A stretch of DNA of 64,000 bases from Bretschneidera sinensis. Taxonomy: Eukaryota; Streptophyta; Magnoliopsida; Brassicales; Akaniaceae. The notes beneath the pieces are model-generated. The model was not told where the DNA came from, did no database searches, and worked only from the letters and a program-made list of their open reading frames with translations. Every line of letters starts with the position of its first letter. Position 1 is the first letter of the stretch. Where the stretch lies: positions 71,272,120 through 71,336,119 of the forward strand of contig CM043700.1 in the NCBI GenBank assembly GCA_023935145.1, in the 5' to 3' direction. This document shows, in pieces, positions 21,796 through 34,270 of this stretch. Both the position numbers and the translations under genes were made by a program.

Positions 21796-23512
21796 AAGGA
21801 GACTGAACTAGAAGGGGTTGATGCAGCAAGTCAGAATGACTACCAGCTCACAAGGGACCGAGAAAAGAGGGTGGTCAGACCACCTTTGAGATATGGGTTT
21901 GCGGATGCTAATGTAGCAGCTCCTTGTTCAGATGGAGGGTGGTTGAACCAGAAACTTACATGGATGCCATGGAATGTAAAGACTCATCAAAGTGGCAGCT
22001 AGCTATGGAGGAAGAAATGGATTCTTTGAGGAAGAACAACTATTGGGAATTGGTGCCCAAACCAGAAAAATAGAGAGTTGTGGATTATAAATAGGTTTAC
22101 AAGATCAAAGAAGGGAACCCTCTAAGGGATGAAGTCTGGTATAAAGCTAAGCTGGTGGCGAAGGGGTTCACACAAAGAGAAGGCATAGATTTCACCGAAA
22201 TATTCTCACCGTTGTGAAATACAAGATGATACAGATAGTATTGGCTATGGTGGTACAATTTGATTGGGAGATCGAGCAAATGGATGTGAAGACAACATTC
22301 TTGCATTTAGAGCTTGATGAGACCATCTACATGAGGCAACCCGAAGGCTATGAGGAAGGAAGGCAGGGAGAGTTGGTATGCCAATTGAAGAAATCTCTCT
22401 ATGGTCTGAAGCAATCACCTCGGCAATGGAATAAGAGGTTTGATTCCTTTGTAACTAGCTTGGGTTTCATGAGAAGCTACTATGATTCGTGCTTGTACTA
22501 CAAGGGGCACAAGGTGGAAGAAGTGGTGATCATCTTCATCTATGTTGATGATATGTTACTGGTTGGGAGAAGCATGAAGAGGATAGGAAAATTGAAGTCT
22601 CAACTCAGTGAGGAGTTTGAGAGGAAGGATCTTGACCATGCACAAAAAATCCTTGGGATGAGAATAATCCGGGAAAGAGAGAGAAACAGATTGAAGATTT
22701 CTCAGACTTTCTACATAGAAATGATGATATCTAAGTTCCCTATGAAAGATAGCAAACCAGTGAAGGTTCCCTTTGCTGGTCATTTCAAGTTCTCCGGCGA
22801 TCAATGTCCAAGATTAGAGGCCGAGAAGAAGGAAATGGAGAAGGTCCCTTACTCTAGTTCGGTTGGATCAGTTATGTTCACCATGGTAAGCACTAGACCC
22901 GACATTGCTTATGCAATTAGTGTTCTCAACAGATTTATGAGTAATCCCAAAAAGAAGCATTGGCTTGGGATGAAGTGGTTGCTGAGGTACTTGAAGGGAA
23001 GCCCAGATGTGGGGCTGGTTTATGAAAAGTGGTGTAAGTCCATCTGTCTTGAGGGTTATACTAATTCGGACTATGGAGCAGACCGGGATAAAAGAAGATT
23101 GATTACCTCATACTTATTCAATTTAAACGGATGTTGTATAAGTTGAAAAGCTCAGTTACAGCTGGTGGTAGCACTCTCAACAACCGAGGCTGAGTACATA
23201 GCGGTTACGGAAGCCATAACAGAGGCTATATGGTGCAAAGGGTTGTTGGAAGAGTTGAAGGTCCTGAAAGAGCAGGTGGTGGTGTATTCGGATAGACAAA
23301 GTGCGTTGCACTTGTGTAAGAATCCGGTGTTCCATGAGAGGACAAAGCACATGGATGTTTGGTATCATTTCATTCGGGAAAATGTTACGGAAGGATGCAT
23401 TCATGTGGATAAGGTGGCCACGGAGGAAAATCCTGCAGATTTAGGCACCAAGGTTCTACCTCTATGTAAGTTCAATCATTGCCTTGAACTTCTTAGTATT
23501 GGAGTCGGTTGA
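21796..23512 (+). pseudogene. Copia reverse transcriptase and RNase H remnant
   Basis: The start of reverse transcriptase (21796-22210) is broken by stops and by a 1-nt loss near 22211. From 22214 to 23146 the frame is open for 310 codons and carries QMDVKTTFLH, SLYGLKQSPRQW and the catalytic IFIYVDDMLLVG. It continues into RNase H after one TGA at 23144, where copy 3 has Trp. RNase H keeps [10 protein letters not shown] and [11 protein letters not shown], and the frame ends at 23512 with a peptide matching copy 3. This is the best preserved coding stretch of the element. Confidence 0.9.
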
Positions 23513-23593
23513 TATGGTGACTAAAGTTGAGTTTAGACCCTGAGTTCTCTGCACAATGGGTTCGGGTTTAATCACTTAGATAGAGGTAGAGAT

Positions 23594-24419
23594 TGTTGGT
23601 ATTTGTCTAAGGATTAAACAGGTTTGAAAAGCTTCAACATCAGGTTTCCAGGCTACGGCTCAAGGTGTGCGCACCGTGGCATGGCCCTGTGCGCCACGGC
23701 ATAGCCACCCCAAGCCACAGCCTCTAGCATAACAGAAAACTTCCCCCCTTAAAGGCTGTGGCTTTCCCTGTTTTGAGCCACGGCTTGAAGGCACACCTGA
23801 AGCCAATTTTCAGCATTTTTATTCTAGTGCGTGGGGCTTGAACAAAACGCACAAGATCACTTAGGATTGTTGGAAGGCTATAATTGATTTGTCCTCAAGA
23901 TCTAAAGGTTGAGATTGTCTTCAAGATAGGTTCAAGAAGTGGTGCCCTATATAAAGGGTCACCTAGCTTCAATCTTAACACAAGTGTGAGACAAGTTCAC
24001 AAGATCATCATACGAGAGAATTCAAGTGCAAGTGTGAGAGTGCAAAGACACAAAAACACAGGAGAGGCAATATAATAGATCTCAAAGAGAGGTTGGTTAT
24101 TTAGAGAGAGAGTACTATAGATTGGGGAGAAGGGCTTTGTAATAGTTCCTTATCACTTTCTGTTTTCTCTTCTTTCGTTCTTCAAGAACTTGAGATTCTT
24201 GAAGAGGTGTTTCTGTATCCGTAAAGAACTCATTGATTTAGTGCAGAGAGTTCAAAGAAACTCACAAGGACGTAGGCTATTGCCGAACCTCGATACCAAA
24301 TTGCTTATATTCTTTCTTTGATTGTTTGATTTCTGTTTCTGTTCTGATCATTACAAGTCATTCTAGACTTGGGTGTTTGGAAGATCACCACCTGGGCATC
24401 TTAAGGTGGTTTCCCAACA
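23594..24419 (+). repeat. 3' LTR of copia copy 1
   Basis: It starts tgttggta and ends cccaaca, 826 bp. It is shorter than the 5' LTR because part of the GC-rich block is missing near 23660. The TATA box is at 23948-23956. The purine-rich agatagaggtagagat just upstream is the likely polypurine tract. Confidence 0.92.
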
Positions 24420-24424
24420 ACAAT
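24420..24424 (+). repeat. Target-site duplication acaat, right copy
   Basis: Exact match to 18428-18432, flanking the copia insertion. Confidence 0.9.
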
Positions 24425-26003
24425 GAATATTGGAATTATGAGTGACCTTCTCTAGGACCCCTTTCGAAAATAACTATAATATTTATATACATTTGATGTA
24501 TGATTAAAACACCTTTAAAAAAGGTTAGTATTTAAAAAAAATTAAAGTGTTTTTGAGATTCAAAATAGATGATTTGAAAAAGGTCTTAAGACCTTGATTT
24601 ATTTGACTTTTAGTTTTGCACGAAGTGCGCTCTTGAGTTTTAAGTGTGCAAACCACCTTGATGTTGCTAGAGATTCTTTGAGTGATTTAATGTAATAAGA
24701 TTAAGTGTTATTTATTTCTAGGTACTAATAGGGAAATATTTGAGAGTCATGGAAGTAATAAGATCGCGTAGCGAGGTGAATATGCCTTACTTTTCGTAAG
24801 TGTATTTAAAATATGTAAACTAAGTAATAAAGGATAAGAAAAAAATAATATGATCTACTCTGATGAATGCAAACCTTAGAATTTATGAAGACCAAATATT
24901 TAGCTTATAGTATGAAGATAGTAAAAGCTAGTAATATGAGGGATCATAATAAATAAAGGTTTAGAGTTATGAATCTTGAAATGATTTAAGATGTTTGTGT
25001 TGAGAAATTGTAATGAATGTGTTTGGTTGGATTGGTATGAAATGCGATGTGAATGATTGATGATTGCTTGTATGCATGTCAATTCATGCATTTTGCATTA
25101 TAACCTTGTTTGACGGTATGTTATTGAGGGGCGAGTGATGGGTGAGGCTGATAAGTCCTCTCCCACAAGGGGTGTAATGGTACCGAATGAAAATTGGACC
25201 AGTAGGATCCAACCTAGATCAAGGGGGTTCCAAATATTTTATATGATGATTTGACGTACCAGTATGTGGGGAGACGTCCCCATGATGATGATATAGCTTA
25301 TTGAGGGGCACTGATTGATTGTGCATTTATTGCATTGCATCATACAATATGGCATTACATTTCATGGACATATTGAGATGAATGGTCTATGAGGGGCGTG
25401 TGATGTGATTGGCCCATGAGGGGTGTATGATATGATTGGCCAATGTGGGGTATGTGATGATGTGATAAGCTTGGACCAGAATAAGGGCATGATTGTGATT
25501 GTGGGAGTGTAAGAGTGTTAAGATGAAAATCTGCTCTATTTGCTTTGGCATTGTGTTATATGATGGTACTATGAGTGTTTTTAGTATGTGAATTAAGAAA
25601 ATTTATGAACCCTAGCATAAAGAAATATATGATGGTATAAAAATATAAAGAAAATCACTTGAAGGAAACATAAAGGATTTAATTGGAGGATAAATAAGAA
25701 AGATGCCACTTATACCTATAAGCCGTAATAAATGTTATGCTACGATTATAAAAAAAAGAAAAGATAAATCCTCTAATATAATTACTTCTTGTAAAGCATG
25801 TCTCACTGAGCTTTTTATCTGATTTTTTTATTGTTGCTAACCTTTCAAGAATTTACTGGAGACTTGCCAGTCAAGTTGAAGAAGCCTAAATTAAGGCTTT
25901 CATCGGCAACATCCTCACCTCTGAGAGTTTTCTTTAGGAGTTTAAGTTGGGATTAGTCATTGTAAAAAAAAAATTTATTAGTGATGAAATTATAATTGTA
26001 TGA
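24425..26003 (+). mobile_element. LTR F of the LARD-like family, left part
   Basis: This is plus-strand LTR sequence interrupted by the gypsy element at 26004. Landmarks are gcgaggtgaatatgcctta (about 24770), gttattgaggggcgagtgat (25121), gacgtaccagtatgtgggga (25252), gcattgcatcatacaatatg and a degenerate tgagctttttatctg (about 25808). It is a close inverted counterpart of LTR D: 25090-25320 reads like 16440-16760 on the other strand. The start is lost near 24425. It continues at 38624. No gene is present. Confidence 0.7.
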
Positions 26004-27362
26004 TGATTACGCTCAAACTAATACGCGGTTATTATGTATAGTTGAGGTGTCGATCCCACGAGGAAAAGTGAATTACAAGGAAAAGTGTAAACCTTAATAC
26101 GAAACAATAAAATCTAAATGAGTAAATCTGAGTTTTGCTAATAAAGTAATGTGAGAAAATTGTATAAATATAATGAAGACTATAAATGAGAAACAACAAG
26201 GTTCCGGGAATCCTCCCTAGGTTCATTGCCTTATTCCACTCTCGATGCAATTGTTTTTATCTCGATTGCAAGTTTCACATCCCAAACAAGCAATCGGCAA
26301 ATATTCAATCAAAGCACATGTGAACCCTAATGTAATTACTATGAAGTACTCTTTACTTTTGATTCAAGCACACATGACCTATCCTATAGATTTATCAAGA
26401 AACGACAATATATCTTAATGACAATATCGCAATAATGGACAAACCTAAAAGATAAATCTACCGGAATCAATCACATCCAAACAACTTGACATAAGAAGAG
26501 CATGACTAGACTTATATGGAGGTGAAGGGTGTAATCACCGGATTAAGAAAATCTAAGATAAAAAGAAAATAAAGTGCAGCTGTCACATGAACCTAAGTTC
26601 TTCTTGTTTAATCAAAGAGTAACTCATAAACAATGTTTTAACAATAAATCCTTACAACTAAATCAAAAATGAAAATAAGAACAACTACACCTAGGGATTC
26701 ATCCCTTTGCCTTGCTTAGAGATTAGTTAGCGATGGGGCTCATGCTTGAACACCGTAATGTCAAGCTCTCTTCTCAGTTTCCCACCTTAATGGATGCGCT
26801 TTATCAACCCTAAGTGATCTATTTATAATACAAAAGGTTCTAAGGTATTTTTTGGTCTAAACTATCATTAAAACCCTAATTAGGAAACAGGGGTTCATGT
26901 GCGCGCCGCGGCTCACACTTATCCAAGCCGCGGCTCAGCCTTACCCTAACTTTCTTCAACTTTCTAGAGGCCGCAGCCCAGATTGATCCAGGCCGCAACT
27001 CAGATTGATCCAGGCCACGGCGCACACTGATGTCTTCCTTGCTCTTTTGAGCTTGGTTCTAGAGGCCGAGGCTTTAGAATTTTCAGGCCGCAGCGCACAC
27101 TGATGGTCTTCTTGGTTCTCTTCATTTTGTTCTTCCGCGATCATACCTTCACTCCGGTATGCATTGAACCATCGTGCTTTAAGCTATGATAGCTTTCCAT
27201 CTCTTTCGAACTCAAAGTACCTGAAAAATGCACCGAAATAAGTCAATGATCCAAGAATGACACTTTAGAATTGTTAAGGTATAAATGTGTAATTCAACCC
27301 TAGATCAATCCTAAAATGCTAACAAATAGTACTTATTAAGATGCGCTTTACGACTCTCATCC
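26004..27362 (-). repeat. 3' LTR of the gypsy element
   Basis: On the plus strand it starts tgattacgctcaaac and ends ctctcatcc, where the other LTR ends ctctcatca; 1359 bp. A GC-rich block (26899-27110) has repeated ccgcggctca and ccaggccgc words. It is shorter than the 5' LTR because one GC-rich repeat unit of about 45 bp is absent. Confidence 0.88.
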
Positions 27363-28839
27363 TAACCCCTAACTAGCTTATTGCTAGTCCCTAGCAATTC
27401 AAGCGAAAACAAGATAATATGAAATGAATTCTATAGTAGAAATCAAAATAGAGTAAAGCAATGCTAGCGTTAATCCAAGAGTAATTCAACTTTTTGTCTC
27501 AAAAATCGCACATAACACACAACACATAGAATCATTAAATATCACTCAAATCCAAAAATAATCTAAACATCAATCTTTAAATCGATATCGACTCTTAACA
27601 TCCATCTTACCACAAACCATTAATCCAAACACCCGGATGATTTTATGCATAACATTCATGAATACAAGTCTTGGCCTTTAAAAACATATTAGATTGCGTG
27701 ACATCAATCACAAATCAAACTCCATAGGCTCGTTTTTCAAATCACTCTCTACTATTGTAGAAAAATCACACTACATCGGATCAATAGGTCTTTCATAAGC
27801 TTGTAACATTAAGCTAAGGTAAAGGTCAAGAAAGAACAGGAAGGATTAAACAAGTAAAAGAACTCAGTCTCTTAAGTTAAACACAACCACTTTAAGCACT
27901 AGATAACCTTACTTCAACACCCAACTAATTCAACCATTTTTCAAGCATTTCTCTCAATAAATCAGCAATTTTTTTTCTTCTTTCTTTGCCATAATTCACT
28001 TTGTTTTATTTTTTTATTATTTTGGCACATAACCATTCACCACATTTTTTTCATTTTTTTATTCTTTTCCACAACCCCCAACTTATCTCATTTAATGTAC
28101 TTGGGTTATGGTATTACTATATTTTTTTTGCATATTTTCATCCTTACTCCTCTTGAGTGCTTCTCAACGATTGTGTATAACGAATAAAATATTTTTAGGC
28201 TCATAAAGGTAAGTAAATGGGTTATCAAAAGAAATAAGGCTCAAATTCTTTTTCAAGAAAAAGGCTCAAACAGGTGACTAGCGATAGATATAGCAATGGT
28301 AAGTTTGAAAGGCTCAAACGGTCCAAAAAAGGCCTGCATCATATCCTAAGTACTGTGCATTCTAGGATTTCGCCTCAAGTGATTATTAAATAAGTTCTAG
28401 AGCTTGTCAAGACCGCAAAAGTATTCACAAAATAATCACACATAAAACTTCTCTAAATGTTTTTAGACTAATCATGCAATCTTACCATAGTCCAGAGTCA
28501 CAAACCAAATGAAGATTGACACTTAAATTATTCTCAAACTGAAGTAAGATTTAACTTTTTCTAAACACTATATGCTATCTCAATTAAGCTCATATCATTG
28601 ACATGTGAATTAACTCCAAGACTAACATAAAGCATGCTAAAAACAAACAAAAAGGGAAAATGACACCAAGCAGTTCAATGAAAAAAAGAAACACGTTTCC
28701 TCCACCTCCAACTTAAAAATTGCATTGACCTCAATGTGAAAGAAAAAGTGAAGGAAAGTCCCTTTGTAACCAAAAGTGCATAGAAACTGAAAATTGTGCA
28801 CCACCATTTGAACTGTTGTGCATATTTGTCCCTAAAAAA
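27363..28839 (-). other. 3' non-coding region of the gypsy element
   Basis: No gene is seen. The stretch lies between the 3' LTR and the LINE insertion. A purine-rich stretch on the minus strand next to the LTR (complement of taacccctaactagc, 27363-27377) is the likely polypurine tract. AT-rich sequence with several T-runs fills the rest. Confidence 0.6.
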
Positions 28840-28853
28840 GAAATACGAAGGTA
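28840..28853 (+). repeat. LINE target-site duplication, left copy
   Basis: gaaatacgaaggta here is repeated exactly at 34257-34270. Up to six preceding A residues also match, but cannot be told apart from the LINE tail. Long duplications are typical of target-primed reverse transcription. Confidence 0.9.
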
Positions 28854-28975
28854 TCAGTCATCCGGGCAAGCTAGAGAGAGAAGCTCTCATCTACTACAGT
28901 GCTTGTCCATGGTTTCCCGCTCATCTCTCTTCCCCCTCCCCTGTTCTCTGTGTCAAAACCACTGCTATCCATAGC

Positions 28976-30711
28976 ATGGGAAAGAAGAAACCCAGTAGGA
29001 AACCTCCCATTTCAGTCCAAGAGCAGAAAGACCTGGATTTTGTACAAAATCATTTCAAAAACAAAACTGCTACAGTAGAGGACTCGCGAGAAGAAGTTCC
29101 AGTAGACTCTGGACGGAATGGGGCTAGAAGATCAAGTAAAGACTCAGAAATCTCTTCCTGCTCCTTGGGAGAGGAGGTAGCCAAGTCTTTGAGGCCTGAG
29201 CTGGAAGGCTCTACCTCGGGCAATGAAGAAAGCTCACACAGAGCATCAATGGTGAACAGTAACCAAAATCAAGGTAAGGCAAAGCAGGCAATGCAGGTAG
29301 ATTCTCAGGCCTTAGAGGATGAGAACCCAAACTCCTCTGAAGAGAGTGATGAGGATTCTGACCAGGTTGGATCATATTATTTAAGTGAGGAAGAAGACTC
29401 TAACTGCCAAGCTACTGTTCACGGAGGTCCAGTAGCAGCAAGGCAAGGTCAAAAAGAGGCAAAGAATGGGTCAAGGACTCACTCTCCCATGAAGAAAGGA
29501 GGTCCCCCTATTGGTTCTAGTCCCAAAGAGGCTCTCCATGGTTGGAAGCTTCTCCTAGTGCTCAGGAAAAATCAAGGAACCATGGCCATGCTAACAGTGG
29601 GAAAACTTCCCAAGAGGAAAGCAAGAAAGCTCATTGGGTAAGCTTATTTGCTAACAATAGGAAGCAAAGTAAAGGCTTACAACTCTCTACCATTGAAAAT
29701 GAGGGAGACACAGTATGTGTTACTAAGGAAGACATTGAAGAAGTGTTTGGAGACTACCCTTTCTGCTTATTAGGTTACTTTACTGGCAGGTTCCCTGGGA
29801 GGGCTGCCTTAAAGATGCTCACAAACTTATGGAAGGTAAAAGTTCTAACTCAATTTCATGATAGTGGCTGGATTGTATTCAAATTTGAGAATGCTGAGGC
29901 TAGTATGAATGATTTGCAAGAAGGACCTTACCAAGTATATGGTAGACCTTTACTCTTGAAATCCATGCCTAAATTTTTCCAATTTGGCAATAAAGAAATA
30001 AGCACTATCCCTATTTGGATTCAGCTGAAGGGTTTGCCTTTTAAGTTGTGGACTGCAAACTGCCTTAGTAAGATAGGCTCCCAACTTGGGAGGCCTCTCT
30101 ATGCTGACCAGTTTACAAACAATAAAGAAAGAATTTTATATGCTAGGCTGTTCGTGGAGATTGATGTAGCAAAGAAAATTAAGTTCTCCGTGCCTGTTAC
30201 CTTCCCTAATGGGAACACCTTTGAGCAAAGGATATCCTATGAAAACCTCCCTAGATACTGCCCCAAGTGTAAGGTCCTAGGCCATGACCTCCACTCTTAC
30301 AGCCTTAATGTAAAGCCAGATAAAAGGAGAAAGTAGAATGGCAAGGGGACAGAAAAACCAAGGCAAGAAGGGCCTAAAGTTCCAATTGATACTGATAAAG
30401 GGGGGAACAACCAAGATGCTGAGACAGTGGGGGTCAGCCCATGTCAATTTCCTTCTACTAAAGGAAAGACAACTCAAGAATCCATAGGTGTAGTCCAAGA
30501 AGAGAATCCACCTGAAAGGGAGGGTCCCAGTTCTAAAGAAGCAAGGGAGGAGGGAGACTAGGGGCATGCTTTAGCATTAGTTCAGTTGGTACCTGGACTA
30601 AAGTCCATCCATCCCACAGAACCCCCTGACACATGTGTGTTGCCCAAGGAGATAGGAGTGCAGGGGAGCAACTTGCCTAGTTCAATGAAGAAAAAAGGAA
30701 GTCAGGCCTGA
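28976..30711 (+). pseudogene. LINE ORF1 protein (DUF4283, zinc knuckle)
   Basis: The start is the ATG at 28976 (MGKKKPSRKPP); the open frame extends further up, but that part lies in the 5' leader and flank. The N-terminal third is Ser/Glu-rich. A single-base frameshift near 29541 moves the reading into the next frame, which continues with WVSLFANNRKQSKG, the DUF4283 region (YFTGRFPGRAALKMLTNL, WIVFKFENAE, PIWIQLKGLPFKLW) and a zinc knuckle. The knuckle reads CPKCKVLGHDLHSY, so its last Cys is Tyr. In-frame stops at 30334 and 30559 precede the natural end at 30709. The protein would bind RNA and assist target-primed integration by family knowledge. Confidence 0.88.
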
Positions 30712-30760
30712 GAGATCCTCATACAGTTGGGAAGGGAAGGAAAGCCTCCCAGCCCCCTCA

Positions 30761-33700
30761 ATGATTGTTGCATGCTAGAACATCAGGGGTTTTCACAAAC
30801 CCCTGAAACACAATGGGGTGTTACACCTCATGAAAAGCAATAGGATTGATGTAATGGGAATTTTGGACTGCAAGCTTGATGAAGCTAAGCTGCTCAAAAT
30901 CATAGGCAACAAGTTCAATCTTTGGAGTCAGATCAATAACTTTTCAGCTCATCTAGTAGGTAGAATTTTGGTGTTGTAGGACCTTTCTAAGGTCAGTATA
31001 TCTATCATAGAAGCATGCCCCCAAGTAATTCATTGTAATGTTCAATACTTACCATATTCTTGTAAATTTGTAAAAAGTTTTATGTATAGTTTTAATTCCA
31101 TTGTTGCTAGAAGACCCTTGTGGGATAATCTATGTAATTTTAGCTATGAAATCTCATCCCCTTGGCTTATTTTGGGGGATTTTAACAATATGTTTGCTGC
31201 TGATGAGAAAGCAAATGGGCTGCCTGTTACAGACTATGAGTTAAGGGACCCCTCATTTTATTGTAGAGAAACTGGCTTATCAGATGTCAATGCCACTGGG
31301 TGCCTGTTTACTTGGTCAAATAACAAAGTCTGGAGTAAGCTGGACAGAGTTATGGTGAACAATTTTTGGTATCAAAGGGGACTTAGAGCCCAAGCCTCTT
31401 TTCCTCCTGCTGGATGCCTTTCTGATCATTCTCCATACCTGGTAAGCTTAATGGATGAGGTTAATGGGGGCAGAAGATCCTTTAAATTCTTCAATATGTG
31501 GACAAAGCATGATAAGTTTTTAGATACGGTAAGATCACACTGGGGTAGAACCTTATGAGGTACTAAGCTGTTCAAGCTGTGTAGAAACCTGAAAGCTCTC
31601 AAACCTCATTTCAAACAACTTAATGAGAAACACTTCAGCCACATTTCAGAGAGAGCTTTGGAGGCCTCACTTAAACTTTCTATTCTTCAAAGGGAGCTCC
31701 ATGATAACCCCTCAGACCTAGAGCTTCAATCTATGGTGGCTACTATGAAGCTAAAAGCCTTTCAACTGGCTGAAGCAGAGAGGAGCTTCCTATCACAGCA
31801 GGCCAAATGCAGATACCTCTTAAATAGTGATAGGGGCTCAAAGTTTTTTCATGCCTTACTTAAAATGAAGTCCAGTAAGAACCACATAGCTGCTGTTGTC
31901 TCCTCTAATGGCTCTTTGACTACCTTTGAATCAGAAATGATAGAGGAATTTTTAAAGTTCTATAAGGACCTCTTAGGATCTTCTTCCAGTTGCAGTGCCA
32001 TTGACTTGGAAGTCATAAGGGATGACCCTTTAATCCAATAGTGTCAAGCTGATCTGTTGATGAGGGATGTCTTTGAGGGAGAAATTAAAGAAGCCCTTTG
32101 GAGCATAGGGGAGGAAAAGCCCCCAGGTCCAGATGGCTACTCTTCCAGATTCTTTAAGAAAGCATGGGATGTAGTAAACCAAGATGTTATTGGGGCTGTG
32201 CAGGAATTCTTTCAGAATGGGAAGTTACTCAAACAGCTAAACCACACCTCCCTTGCAATGATCCCTAAATGTAAACAAGCTTCTAGAGTGGAGGACTTCA
32301 GACCAATTGCTTGCTGTAATGTGACATATAAGATCATCTCTAAGATTCTTGCTTCCAGATTAGCCCCCTGCCTTAATTGTATTATTAATCTAGCCCAGGC
32401 TGCTTTCATTAAATCTAGAAGCATGGCTAAAAACATCTATCTGGTCCAGGAACTCCTCAGAAAATACTACAAGAAAAGAATCTCTCCAAGGTGTATGATC
32501 AAGATAGATATTAGAAAAGCTTATGACACAGTAGAGTGGGGTTTTCTGAATAGTTTAATTACTGGCCTTGGATTTCCTGATAAATTTAGAGGATAGATCA
32601 TGGAATGTGTTTCATCAATATCCTATTCTCTTTCCATCAATGGGAGTCTTCATGGTTTCTTTGTTGGCAAAAGGGGCCTTAGACAAGGTGATCCTCTCTC
32701 CCCTTACCTGTTTGTTATGATTGTGGAGTACTTGTCTAGACTTCTTGGGAGACTGAAAGAAGAGGATGGGTTTAGATATCACCCTAAGTGTGACAAGCTC
32801 AAGATCACCCACTTGGCTTTTGCTGATGACCTCATTCTCTTTTCTAGAGGGGATGCTAAGTCTATGGGGCAGCTAATGGATTGTGTCAAATAGTTCAGTA
32901 AGTGCTCTGGACTGCAAGCAAGCTTGTCCAAATCAAATGTGTTCCATGCATGAGTTCAAGCAGTTGAGTTAATGGAAATCAAAAGGTCTACTGGAATGGA
33001 GGAAGGATGTCTACCTTTTAAATACTTGGGGGTTCCTCTGGCTTCAGCAAAATTAAATATTACCCACTACTCCCCCCTCATTGATAAAATAGCTGGTTAC
33101 ATAAATGTCTGGGCTGGTTCTTCTTTGTCTTATGTTGGTAGAATAGAACTGATCAAATCAGTGCTGTAAGGAGTGGAGTGTTTCTGGCTTGTTATCTTTC
33201 CTATCCCTGGCAACATCCTGGAGAAAATAATTACGATGTTCAGAACATTTCTATGGAATGGCAGGAGCAGTGGCATGAGGAAGGCCTTTGTAGCCTGGGC
33301 TGATGTATGCAAACCAAAAGCTGAAGGTGGTTTAGGCCTGGTTGACTTGAAAGCATGGAACAAGGTTCTCTTAACAAGGGTCCTTTGGAATATTCACATG
33401 AAGAAAGACTCCCTATGGATCCAGTGGGTTCAACACTACTACTTGTTGAACAGATCTATATGGGAGATCATGGCAAGGAAGGATAAATCCCTCATTTGGA
33501 AGAAAATTATAGAAATCAGAAATGAATTGACTGGCCAGTCATCCTCTACCCAGCAGGCAAGGGAAAGGCTAATGGAATGGAAGGACCAGAATGATCTGTG
33601 CATTAAGAAAGTGTACAACTCTATCAGGCTGAAAGGAAATGTAGTCAGATGGGCTCCCTTGGTGTGGAATAGTCACTGCCCCCCTAAGCACTCCTTCATT

Positions 33701-34114
33701 CTTTGGCTGGCTATAAAGAACAGACTCCTCACAAAGGATAGACTACAGCTGGAGGGAGAAGATAAACTATGCCCTCTATGTAAAGAGCAGTCGAAAACTA
33801 GAGAGCACCTCTTCTTCTCTTGCAGGATCAACAAGGAAACATGGGACACTATCAAAGGTTGGCTTGGTTGCAGAAAATAACTGACTATAATTGAAAGTGC
33901 AATCAAGTGGATCAGAAAGATAAGAGGTTCTGGCCCCCCAGCCATAGCTCAAAGGATAGCCCTAGCATGCACAGTGTACAGTATTTGGATGGCTAGAAAT
34001 GCCAAACTATTTGAGCAGTCCACAGTTCAGCCTACCAGCCTAGTCAAGAAGATCCAACTTGTAATTTATAGAATTATGTATGCATTTTGCCCACAGATTA
34101 GGCTTCTCTTGTAA
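30761..34114 (+). pseudogene. LINE ORF2 protein (endonuclease, reverse transcriptase, zf-RVT)
   Basis: One frame of 1117 codons runs from ATG 30761 to TAA 34112, with no frameshift but nine in-frame stops (30776, 30977, 31556, 32039, 32594, 32891, 32951, 33167, 33878). Endonuclease motifs are the broken C-stop-NIRG start, ILGDFNNMF (about 31170) and SDHSPYLV. Reverse transcriptase motifs are EKPPGPDGY, DFRPIACCNVTYK, IDIRKAYDTVEW, GLRQGDPLSPYLF and the catalytic HLAFADDLILF (about 32810-32840). The zinc-binding tail has CPLCKEQSKTREHLFFSC. Most stops are explained by Trp or Gln codons changed by a transition. ORF2 begins 49 nt after ORF1. Confidence 0.93.
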
Positions 34115-34256
34115 GCATTATAGTTAGGCTTATGGTGTAAACTTTTTTTTGCTTCTTGCTTTTGGTTTTGCTCATTGTATATCCCCTGGGTATGCCCAGT
34201 GAATTTTTTGTACATTTTGATTAATACAAGCCTTATTTACTGATAAAAAAAAAAAA
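34115..34256 (+). other. LINE 3' untranslated region and A-tail
   Basis: A short GT-rich region ends in tacaagccttatttactgat followed by 12 A residues. No further gene is present. Confidence 0.8.
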
Positions 34257-34270
34257 GAAATACGAAGGTA
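34257..34270 (+). repeat. LINE target-site duplication, right copy
   Basis: gaaatacgaaggta, exact match to 28840-28853, directly after the A-tail. Confidence 0.9.

Larger units (their letters stand above)
18433..24419 (+). mobile_element. Full-length TNT1-94-like Ty1/copia element, copy 1
   Basis: The element has a 5' LTR (18433-19327), primer-binding site (19329-19340), gag-protease-integrase-reverse transcriptase-RNase H in copia order, a purine-rich tract before 23594, and a 3' LTR (23594-24419). Exact 5-bp duplications acaat flank it. Length is 5987 bp. The polyprotein is broken by stops, two internal integrase deletions and frameshifts, so it is non-autonomous now. The LTRs differ by an indel of roughly 65-70 bp in the GC-rich block, longer in the 5' copy. 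Confidence 0.95.
28854..34256 (+). mobile_element. Full-length L1-type LINE
   Basis: This non-LTR retrotransposon has two ORFs, a 3' untranslated region and an A-tail (34245-34256), and is flanked by a 14-bp or longer target duplication. ORF1 (28976-30711) carries DUF4283 and a zinc knuckle; ORF2 (30761-34114) carries endonuclease, reverse transcriptase and a zinc-binding C-terminal domain. The first base after the left duplication is at 28854, so the 5' end appears untruncated, which is uncommon for plant LINEs. It lies in a gypsy element in the opposite orientation. Both ORFs are inactivated. Confidence 0.95.
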
